Assembly: GCA_903944255.1 (NCBI GenBank)
Contig: CAJARE010000048.1
Coordinates: forward strand, 1-12,523
Origin: an uncultured beta proteobacterium
GTDB lineage: Bacteria > Pseudomonadota > Gammaproteobacteria > Burkholderiales > Burkholderiaceae
Direction of reading: 5' to 3'
Length of the DNA: 12,523 nucleotides
Shown here: in pieces, positions 8,099 to 12,523 of the stretch
How the letters are laid out: each line of letters opens with the position of its first letter
Numbering within the stretch: the stretch's first letter is position 1
Translations under genes and position numbers: made by a program
The notes under the pieces: model-generated
What the model saw: only the letters and a program-made list of their open reading frames with translations
Told to the model about the DNA's origin: nothing
Database searches by the model: none

Positions 8099-9085
8099 AT
8101 GAAAACATTTTCTGCTAACTTACTCAAAACAGTTTGTATTGTCCTTGCTGGATCGGTATTAAGTGTCTCTACTGTGATGGGACAAACTTATCCTAATAAG
8201 CCAATCACCATGATTGCAGGCTTCCCGCCTGGTGGTTCTGCTGATCTGCTTGCACGAATGGTTTCTCAAAAGCTTTCTGTGGCCCTAAATCAAACGATCG
8301 TAGTTGAAAATCGGACTGGAGCTGGAGGCACCATCGCAGCGTCAGCAGTTGCAAAAGCAAACCCTGATGGATATACCTTGTTTCTAGGATCTGCAGCAAC
8401 ACAATCGATTGCCCCAGCAGTCTATAAAAATTTATCCTATCAGTCTCCACAGGCCTTTCAACCCATCACGATGGTTGCGCAGATTCCGGTTGCTCTGGTC
8501 GTTAATCCTGGTGTAAAGGCGAATACAGTTCAGGAGTTATTAACTCTTGCCAAAAATCAAAAGGATCCGCTGACCTATGCCAGCAGTGGTACTGGTGCAA
8601 TTCCTCACCTAGCTGGAGAGTTATTTCAGCAATCTACAGGAATTAAGTTAACGCATATTCCATATAAGGGTGCTCCACTAGCAATGACCGACTTAATCTC
8701 AGGTCGAGTCGATATGATGTTTGATAATCTTCCAACAGTATTACCTAATATTCGTGGTGGAAAGTTACGTGCTCTAGCGATTGCAGGAAGCAAACAAACG
8801 CGTGCACTACCCAATGTACCGACTCTTGCAGAGCTTGGTATTCGGGGCGCGGAGGTGACCTCATGGTTTGGTGTGCTTGCCCCAACTGGTTTACCTCAGC
8901 CCATTGCAAAACGTCTTAATGATGAAATGGTCAAGATCCTTTCTACGAATGAAGTGAAAGATCAACTCTTTGAAATGGGTGCAGAGCCCTTTGTTTTGCC
9001 TACCGATGAATTTGTGAAATTCCTTGATGGGGATATCAAAAGATGGGCCAAATTAGTCAAAGATGCTGGCATCCAGGTCGATTAA
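8099..9085 (+). CDS. Bug/TctC-family periplasmic substrate-binding protein
   Basis: Secreted solute-binding protein of the Bug family (TctC of tripartite tricarboxylate transporters), which capture carboxylates and similar small solutes in the periplasm. The start used is ATG 8099, six bases after AAGAAGG; GTG 8096 is in frame but too close to the ribosome site. The protein is 328 residues, normal for the family. A signal peptide covers about residues 1-29 (MKTFSAN, hydrophobic core, then a VMGQ-type cleavage region). The mature part begins YPNKPITMIAGFPPGGSAD, the family signature. It continues with ENRTGAGG, a PDGYTLFLG block, YASSGTGAIPHLAGELF, IPYKGAPLA and a ligand-site RVDMMFDN segment. 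No TctA/TctB membrane partners are adjacent, which is common for orphan Bug proteins. It leads rutC by 33 bases and is probably cotranscribed with it. A TTGGCA at 8045-8050 is a possible -35, but I see no good -10. The ligand is unknown. Confidence 0.9.
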   Translation: MKTFSANLLKTVCIVLAGSVLSVSTVMGQTYPNKPITMIAGFPPGGSADLLARMVSQKLSVALNQTIVVENRTGAGGTIAASAVAKANPDGYTLFLGSAATQSIAPAVYKNLSYQSPQAFQPITMVAQIPVALVVNPGVKANTVQELLTLAKNQKDPLTYASSGTGAIPHLAGELFQQSTGIKLTHIPYKGAPLAMTDLISGRVDMMFDNLPTVLPNIRGGKLRALAIAGSKQTRALPNVPTLAELGIRGAEVTSWFGVLAPTGLPQPIAKRLNDEMVKILSTNEVKDQLFEMGAEPFVLPTDEFVKFLDGDIKRWAKLVKDAGIQVD

Positions 9086-9118
9086 TATTATTTGTTTAAT
9101 GCTACGAAGGAGAAAAAA

Positions 9119-9505
9119 ATGAGCTTTAAACCCATTATTCCTAAAGGTTCAGCACCCCCTTTAGCGCCGTATTCGCCGGGGGCCAAAGCTGGAAACGTTT
9201 TATATGTTTCTGGTATGTTGTCTTTAGATTCACAGGGCAATATTGTTGGTATCGGTGATGTCAAAGCCCAAACGCGTAACATCCTTGAGAGCATTAAAGC
9301 AGTTGTTACAGAAGCCGGTGGTTCGATGTCTGACATTGCTTTTAATCAGATCTTTTTAAAATCTTTAGATGATTACGCAGCGGTAAACGAGGTCTATAAG
9401 GAATATTTCCCTCAGCCTTCACCGGCTCGTTATTGCATTCAAGCTCAATTAGTCAAACCTGAGTTTTTGGTAGAGATTGCTTCGACAGCGCATATCGGAA
9501 ATTAA
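9119..9505 (+). CDS. rutC: RutC-like Rid-family deaminase (3-aminoacrylate deaminase type)
   Basis: Rid-family (YjgF/YER057c/UK114) protein of 128 residues. The nearest relative I recognise is Escherichia coli RutC, which deaminates 3-aminoacrylate to malonate semialdehyde in uracil breakdown. Shared RutC-like segments are IIPKGSAPPLAPYSPG (6-21), LYVSGMLSLD (28-37), AQTRNILESIK, AGGSMSD, YAAVNEVYKEYFP, SPARYCIQAQLVKP (101-114) and VEIASTAHI. Arg104 and Glu119 are in the positions of conserved Rid active-site residues. The start at 9119 is chosen because AAGGAG (9107-9112) lies six bases upstream; the open frame extends to 9092 without ribosome-site support. It is followed after six bases by a RutD-like hydrolase, strengthening the RutC rather than generic RidA assignment. 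There is no rutA or rutB nearby, so the physiological substrate may differ. Cytoplasmic, probably trimeric as in the family. Confidence 0.82.
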   Translation: MSFKPIIPKGSAPPLAPYSPGAKAGNVLYVSGMLSLDSQGNIVGIGDVKAQTRNILESIKAVVTEAGGSMSDIAFNQIFLKSLDDYAAVNEVYKEYFPQPSPARYCIQAQLVKPEFLVEIASTAHIGN

Positions 9506-9511
9506 GGATCT

Positions 9512-10321
9512 ATGCCAATCATTGATGCCAATAAGATTAGTCAAGAATATGAATGGCATGGCCTGGAGAACTCAAGTGAAATACCGATTGTGCTGGTCGC
9601 CGGAATGGGGGGTTCGCGCTCATATTGGAAGCCTCAAATTGGCGATTTTGCTAAAGAATATCAAGTACTAGCTTACGACCAAAGAGGTACTGGTGGAAGC
9701 TCTGCGCTGAAGGTGGAATCAATTGAGCAACTAGCAGCAGATTTTATTGGTCTGCTTGATGCATTGAAGATTGAAAAAGTTCATTTTGTTGGGCACTCTA
9801 CGGGTGGTGCAATTGGTCAAGTCATCGCCATTCATTACCCAGAACGATTGGCCAGTCTAGTACTTTATGCCAGCGTTCATAAGGCAGATCATTACCGTCA
9901 TCGGGTTTGGGGTCTGCGAAAACAAATTTTAGAAGTCATGGGCCCTGAGGTCTATGCAAAAACAACCTCTTTACTTTTTTATCCGCCAGAATTTACGAAT
10001 GCACATCATGATGAATTATTGGCAGTTGAAGCAAGAACGGCTCAATTTGAATTAAGTTCACCAGAAATTATGGGAAGCCGAATTGAATCCATCTTGAGAT
10101 TTGATGTGAGTGCTGATCTTAAAAAAATCAAGACGCCCACATTAGTGATTTGCGCAAAAGATGATCTTTTAACCCCTGCGTACTTTTCTGAGGAGATGGC
10201 GACACTGATACCCAATGCGCAATTAATCCTTTTTGAAAAAGGTGGGCATGCTTACTCAAGAAGTCACCCCGAGCAGTTTAATAAACTGGTTTTAGACTTT
10301 ATTCATAGTCAATCTGATTGA
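9512..10321 (+). CDS. rutD: RutD-like alpha/beta-fold hydrolase
   Basis: Alpha/beta hydrolase of 269 residues resembling RutD, which in Escherichia coli speeds removal of aminoacrylate during uracil catabolism. RutD-like stretches are VAGMGGSRSYWKPQ (29-42), KEYQVLAYDQRGTGG (48-62), VICAKDDLLTP (212-222) and the GGHAYS region. The oxyanion and nucleophile elbow GHSTGG places Ser96 as nucleophile. Asp218 (or Asp217) and His246 complete an apparently intact triad. The start at 9512 has AAGG overlapping the rutC stop codon, so translation is probably coupled. It ends the three-gene group with the Bug protein and rutC. Related hydrolases act on C-N or C-C bonds in aromatic and N-heterocycle degradation (for example NicD), so a substrate other than aminoacrylate is possible. 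Confidence 0.75.
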   Translation: MPIIDANKISQEYEWHGLENSSEIPIVLVAGMGGSRSYWKPQIGDFAKEYQVLAYDQRGTGGSSALKVESIEQLAADFIGLLDALKIEKVHFVGHSTGGAIGQVIAIHYPERLASLVLYASVHKADHYRHRVWGLRKQILEVMGPEVYAKTTSLLFYPPEFTNAHHDELLAVEARTAQFELSSPEIMGSRIESILRFDVSADLKKIKTPTLVICAKDDLLTPAYFSEEMATLIPNAQLILFEKGGHAYSRSHPEQFNKLVLDFIHSQSD

Positions 10322-10326
10322 ATGCT

Positions 10327-10347
10327 GGCTTAAGGCATTTCTTAGCC
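10327..10347 (+). terminator. Possible hairpin terminator after rutD
   Basis: GGCTTAAG (10327-10334) pairs with CTTAGCC (10341-10347) over seven pairs with one bulged T and a GCATTT loop, five bases after the rutD stop. The next bases are CTAAAAACAG and the first T run begins some 13 bases later, so it is not a canonical intrinsic terminator. Confidence 0.25.
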
Positions 10348-10380
10348 CTAAAAACAGTATTTTTGAGCAGTTTTACCCCC

Positions 10381-10410
10381 TTGAATTCCCCTACTTAGAC
10401 CGCATATATT
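10381..10410 (+). promoter_or_regulatory. Candidate sigma-70 promoter of the TPR gene
   Basis: TTGAAT (10381-10386, four of six) and TATATT (10405-10410, five of six) are separated by 18 bases. Initiation near 10417 would give a leader of about 75 bases containing the UUCG hairpin. A second -10-like GATAAT at 10440-10445 lacks a properly spaced -35. Confidence 0.45.
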
Positions 10411-10440
10411 GTGCAGGTAACAAAATTCCCTAAAGTAGGG
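10389..10440. repeat. Eight-base inverted repeat around the TPR promoter -10
   Basis: CCCTACTT (10389-10396) and AAGTAGGG (10433-10440) are exact reverse complements, 36 bases apart, lying on either side of the predicted -10 element and start point. The right arm is also part of a shorter hairpin, TCCCTA-AAG-TAGGGA (10427-10441). Such paired half-sites could bind a dimeric regulator or fold in the leader; no regulator is identified. Confidence 0.4.
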
Positions 10441-10453
10441 ATAATGCATTGAT

Positions 10454-10471
10454 TCGCCTATTCGTAGGCGA
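10454..10471 (+). promoter_or_regulatory. UUCG-capped hairpin in the 5' leader of the TPR gene
   Basis: TCGCCTA (10454-10460) and TAGGCGA (10465-10471) form a perfect seven-pair stem closed by TTCG, a tetraloop sequence known for high stability (optimal when closed by C-G; here the closing pair is A-U). It ends ten bases before the AAGGAG ribosome site (10482-10487). No T-tract follows, so it is not an intrinsic terminator. A role in protecting the mRNA end or tuning initiation is inferred. Confidence 0.5.
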
Positions 10472-10492
10472 CTTAGCCATCAAGGAGTTTCT

Positions 10493-11344
10493 ATGAAAAT
10501 GCGTAAAGTAACGAATCTTTTCCTCAGTCTATTTGCGGCAATGACTTTGCTGATGAGTAATGCTGTCTTTGCTGAAGCCACCTTACCTGAGATATATCAG
10601 ACAGTGCAAGCAGGGCAACTGACTAAAGCCGATACCATGATTAAAGAGGTTTTACAAAATCATCCTAATAGTGCTAAGGCACATTACGTTGCTGCAGAGA
10701 TCAATGCCAAGCAAGGTAAATTGGACGCAGCACGTAGCCACCTTTTGAAAGCGGAAAGTTTGGCGCCAGGATTACCGTTTGCACAAGCAGGCTCAGTGCA
10801 AAAATTGCAAACGCAATTAGCAAGTCCAGCAGGCCTTCCTAGTGTCGGCGCAACTTCTATTTTTAGTAGCCCTTTGTTTTGGGGTTTGATTGCAATTCTC
10901 GTGGTTGGCACCATCATGGTTTTAAAGCGTCGTAAGCGCGATGCAGTTCAGGTGTATAACGCTCCAGCTGCTGGTTATCCAGGCACTCCTGGTGGACCCG
11001 CTCCTTATCCTGGTGCTCCCGGTGGCCCTAGTGCACCTGGTGCTCCTGGCGGCCCTGGATATCCAGGCGCACCTGCTGCTGGTAGTGGCTTGATGGGTAG
11101 CTTGGCAACGGGCGCTGCTTTAGGTGCAGGTATGTATGCTGGCCAAGCTTTGGCTGGCCATTTGATGGGCGGTCGCGATAATAACTTTGGTAACTCTAAT
11201 ACTGCTAACCCCAACCTGACTCAGGTAGGCGGTTCTCCACTAGGCGATCAGAACTTTGGTGTGCGTGATGCAGGCTCATGGGATGATAGTGGCGCTAGTG
11301 GTTGGGACGATAGTGGTGGTGGCGATTTTATGAATGACGTCTAA
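10493..11344 (+). CDS. Membrane-anchored TPR protein with Gly/Pro-rich linker and acidic tail
   Basis: I do not recognise a characterised family for the full-length 283-residue protein. In order: a signal peptide (1-27, ending NAVFA before EAT); a helical tetratricopeptide-like region (about 33-97, with HPNSAKAHYVAAEINAKQGK and a second helix pair); a transmembrane segment (about 128-144, FWGLIAILVVGTIMVL) followed by KRRKR; a Gly/Pro-rich stretch (161-197) of PGAPGGP-type repeats; a small-residue hydrophobic segment (199-227, with GAALGAGMYAGQALAGHLMGG); and an Asp/Ser/Gly/Trp-rich tail with two WDDSG motifs. Positive charges after the membrane segment predict TPR in the periplasm and the tail in the cytoplasm. 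AAGGAG lies five bases before ATG 10493. It has its own promoter and terminator, so it is probably monocistronic. TPR domains usually mediate protein contacts, so a scaffold or envelope assembly role is possible but unproven. Confidence 0.85.
   Translation: MKMRKVTNLFLSLFAAMTLLMSNAVFAEATLPEIYQTVQAGQLTKADTMIKEVLQNHPNSAKAHYVAAEINAKQGKLDAARSHLLKAESLAPGLPFAQAGSVQKLQTQLASPAGLPSVGATSIFSSPLFWGLIAILVVGTIMVLKRRKRDAVQVYNAPAAGYPGTPGGPAPYPGAPGGPSAPGAPGGPGYPGAPAAGSGLMGSLATGAALGAGMYAGQALAGHLMGGRDNNFGNSNTANPNLTQVGGSPLGDQNFGVRDAGSWDDSGASGWDDSGGGDFMNDV
10973..11077 (+). repeat. Coding low-complexity Gly/Pro/Ala repeat
   Basis: Within the TPR gene, imperfect repeats encode variants of PGAPGGP and PGYPGAP over residues 161-195. 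Near-identical units such as GGTGCTCCCGGTGGCCCT and GGTGCTCCTGGCGGCCCT differ mainly at third positions. Repeats of this type can change length by slippage, and they encode a flexible, probably disordered linker. Confidence 0.6.
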
Positions 11345-11368
11345 TACACCGTCTCTTGGCGCCCTCTG

Positions 11369-11391
11369 AAACCACCTTCGGGTGGTTTTTT
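11369..11391 (+). terminator. Intrinsic terminator after the TPR gene
   Basis: AAACCACC (11369-11376) pairs perfectly with GGTGGTTT (11381-11388) around a TTCG tetraloop, and the T run extends to 11391. It is 24 bases past the TPR stop codon. This is the strongest plus-strand terminator in the window and separates the TPR gene from umuDC. Confidence 0.9.
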
Positions 11392-11442
11392 CTTGCCTAA
11401 AATTTAGGCAGAGAGCTCAAAAGCAACAAAAATCACCTCATT

Positions 11443-11470
11443 TTGATGGTTTTTACATATACTGTATAAA
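11443..11470 (+). promoter_or_regulatory. Candidate umuDC promoter
   Basis: TTGATG (11443-11448, four of six) and TATAAA (11465-11470, five of six) are 16 bases apart. The -10 lies inside the LexA box, so LexA binding would block polymerase directly. Initiation near 11477 would leave an untranslated leader of only about 14 bases. Confidence 0.5.
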
Positions 11471-11479
11471 TATACAGTA
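11460..11479 (+). promoter_or_regulatory. LexA (SOS) box of umuDC
   Basis: The 20 bases TACTGTATAAATATACAGTA contain CTGT-N8-ACAG and are palindromic at nine of ten paired positions. They differ at one base from the Escherichia coli consensus TACTGTATATATATACAGTA. The box ends 11 bases before the umuD start. Its position before a UmuD-type gene makes SOS control by LexA nearly certain. Confidence 0.93.
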
Positions 11480-11490
11480 TATTAATCACT

Positions 11491-11976
11491 ATGACATCAG
11501 CTATGCATCCTACAAAAGTGACCTTAAGCCAAGCGCCACAAGCCTTGGCAGCCCATTTTGCCGCCTATGAGACAAGGCTGTTAAGCCATCGGATTTCTGC
11601 TGGATTTCCAAGTCCGGCAGCTGATTACGCAGAAGAGGGATTGGACCTCAATCATTACCTCGTACAGAACAAGCCGGCCACCTTTATGTTCACCGTGAAG
11701 GGTGACTCGATGATGGGCGCCGGAATTTGCGATGGCGATAAGGTGGTGGTGGACAAAGCCCTCAAGCCAAAACATAAAGATATTGTGGTGGCCGTTGTTG
11801 ACGGTGAGTACACCATTAAGCGCCTGTATCAATTACGTGGTCGCATCGAGCTTCAACCTGAAAACCCAAACTATCAGCCCATTACCTTTAATGAAGGCAA
11901 TGAGTTACAAATTTGGGGTGTCGTCGTTGGAGTGGTTCGCAAGTACAGTCACTCCAGCGCTAGAGGCGGAAAGTGA
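11491..11976 (+). CDS. umuD: UmuD, self-cleaving subunit of DNA polymerase V
   Basis: S24/LexA-type peptidase of 161 residues. RecA filaments stimulate its self-cleavage to UmuD', which pairs with UmuC as translesion polymerase V. The cleavage site is in SAGFPSPAADY, between Ala37 and Gly38. The catalytic dyad is Ser73 (KGDSMMGAGI) and Lys110 (YTIKRL), spaced 37 apart as in Escherichia coli UmuD (Ser60, Lys97). There is no helix-turn-helix DNA-binding domain, which argues against LexA itself. The N-terminal arm of 37 residues is somewhat longer than in Escherichia coli. ATG 11491 is the first start after the LexA box but has no Shine-Dalgarno; ATG 11503 (MHPTKV) is an alternative also without one. 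One base separates the stop from the umuC start. Confidence 0.93.
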   Translation: MTSAMHPTKVTLSQAPQALAAHFAAYETRLLSHRISAGFPSPAADYAEEGLDLNHYLVQNKPATFMFTVKGDSMMGAGICDGDKVVVDKALKPKHKDIVVAVVDGEYTIKRLYQLRGRIELQPENPNYQPITFNEGNELQIWGVVVGVVRKYSHSSARGGK

Positions 11977-11977
11977 G

Positions 11978-12523
11978 ATGAGTGCTCATTTAACAAATCC
12001 ACTGTTTGCGCTCGTTGATGTCAACAACTTTTATGTTTCGTGTGAGCGAGTATTTGCCCCTAAGTTAGAAGCAGTGCCGATGGTAGTGCTTTCGAATAAT
12101 GATGGTTGTGCGGTAGCGCGCAGCGCCGAAGTAAAAGCGCTGGGCGTGAAGATGGGGACACCTTGGTTTCAGATGCAAGACCTGGCCAAGAAACATGGCA
12201 TTCAGGCTTACTCGTCTAATTACACCTTGTATGGCGATATGAGCAATCGCGTAGTACAGGCACTCAGAAAATTTACACCCAATTTAGAGGTGTACAGCAT
12301 TGATGAAAGTTTTCTACAAATTGAAACTGTCCTAAAGCAATATCCTGACACGATTGCTTTAGGGTTGAGCATGAAGCAGCAGGTCAAGGACACTACCGGT
12401 TTGCCAGTGTGCGTTGGTATTGGTGCTAGTAAAACCTTAGCAAAATTTGCTAATCACTTAGCTAAAAAGCATCCACAGTTTTCTGGGGTATGTGACGTTG
12501 AGGCGATGCCTAAGCCCGAGCTC
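11978..12523 (+). CDS. umuC: UmuC, Y-family DNA polymerase V catalytic subunit (3' end beyond window)
   Basis: Catalytic subunit of the error-prone translesion polymerase. The first 182 residues are present of roughly 420, with no stop before the window edge. The start MSAHLTNPLFALVDVNNFYVSCE places the metal-binding Asp14, and Tyr19 at the usual Y-family steric-gate position. SNNDGCAVARS (39-49) is the conserved finger segment. YSIDESFL (106-113) supplies catalytic Asp109 and Glu110. VCVGIGASKTLAKFANHLAKK follows as in other UmuC/DinB proteins. ATG 11978 lies one base past the umuD stop with GCGGAAAG upstream, so the two are translationally linked. The little finger and beta-clamp motif are outside the window. 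The gene is co-regulated with umuD from the LexA box. Confidence 0.96.
   Translation, partial: MSAHLTNPLFALVDVNNFYVSCERVFAPKLEAVPMVVLSNNDGCAVARSAEVKALGVKMGTPWFQMQDLAKKHGIQAYSSNYTLYGDMSNRVVQALRKFTPNLEVYSIDESFLQIETVLKQYPDTIALGLSMKQQVKDTTGLPVCVGIGASKTLAKFANHLAKKHPQFSGVCDVEAMPKPEL

Noticed and set aside
11005..11214. Minus-strand open frame with a Pro/Gly/Ala-rich product opposite the TPR gene.
   Set aside because: It is the complement of the PGAPGGP repeat, which stays open on both strands because of its composition.
11491..11976. Reading the S24 peptidase gene as LexA itself.
   Set aside because: It has no N-terminal helix-turn-helix domain, carries a UmuD-type AGFPSPA cleavage site, and is followed directly by umuC.

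Overview
The window looks like a piece of a betaproteobacterial chromosome from the Burkholderiales, most likely Polynucleobacter or a close relative. This rests on moderate GC (mid-40s percent by eye), the trxA–rho neighbourhood, an AddAB-type nuclease pair beside trxA, and a Bug/TctC-family binding protein, a family expanded in this order. The genus is inferred from protein style and was not tested by a search. I see no tRNA, rRNA, insertion sequence, CRISPR array or phage gene. Nearly all the DNA is accounted for by nine genes, two of them cut by the window edges.

Layout. On the minus strand, thioredoxin (trxA) ends at a strong intrinsic terminator. It is followed by a long C-rich leader and the transcription terminator gene rho, which runs off the left edge. 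Divergent from trxA on the plus strand is a two-gene operon, addB–addA, with overlapping stop and start. It encodes a helicase–nuclease for double-strand-break processing in which both subunits carry a PD-(D/E)XK nuclease domain. Next is a compact plus-strand group: a secreted tripartite-tricarboxylate-type binding protein, a RutC-like Rid-family deaminase and a RutD-like alpha/beta hydrolase. These are the two late enzymes of the Rut pyrimidine pathway, with no rutA, rutB or rutF beside them. A separately promoted gene follows for a membrane-anchored TPR protein with a Gly/Pro-rich linker and an acidic tail. It ends at a textbook terminator. The right end is an SOS-controlled umuD–umuC operon under a nearly perfect LexA box, with umuC running off the edge.

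How the genes relate. The left part serves core transcription and redox functions, and the rho leader has the base composition expected of autogenous Rho-dependent attenuation. AddAB (break resection and recombination) and UmuDC (translesion synthesis) both act on DNA damage, but they are separate units, and only umuDC shows an SOS box. The binding protein plus RutC/RutD-like pair suggests uptake of a carboxylate and disposal of an enamine or aminoacrylate-type intermediate from an unidentified pathway.

Nothing here is clearly a wholly new system. The points most worth a second look are the rutCD pair lacking rutAB, the unusual architecture of the TPR protein, the rho leader, and the structured promoter/leader of the TPR gene.
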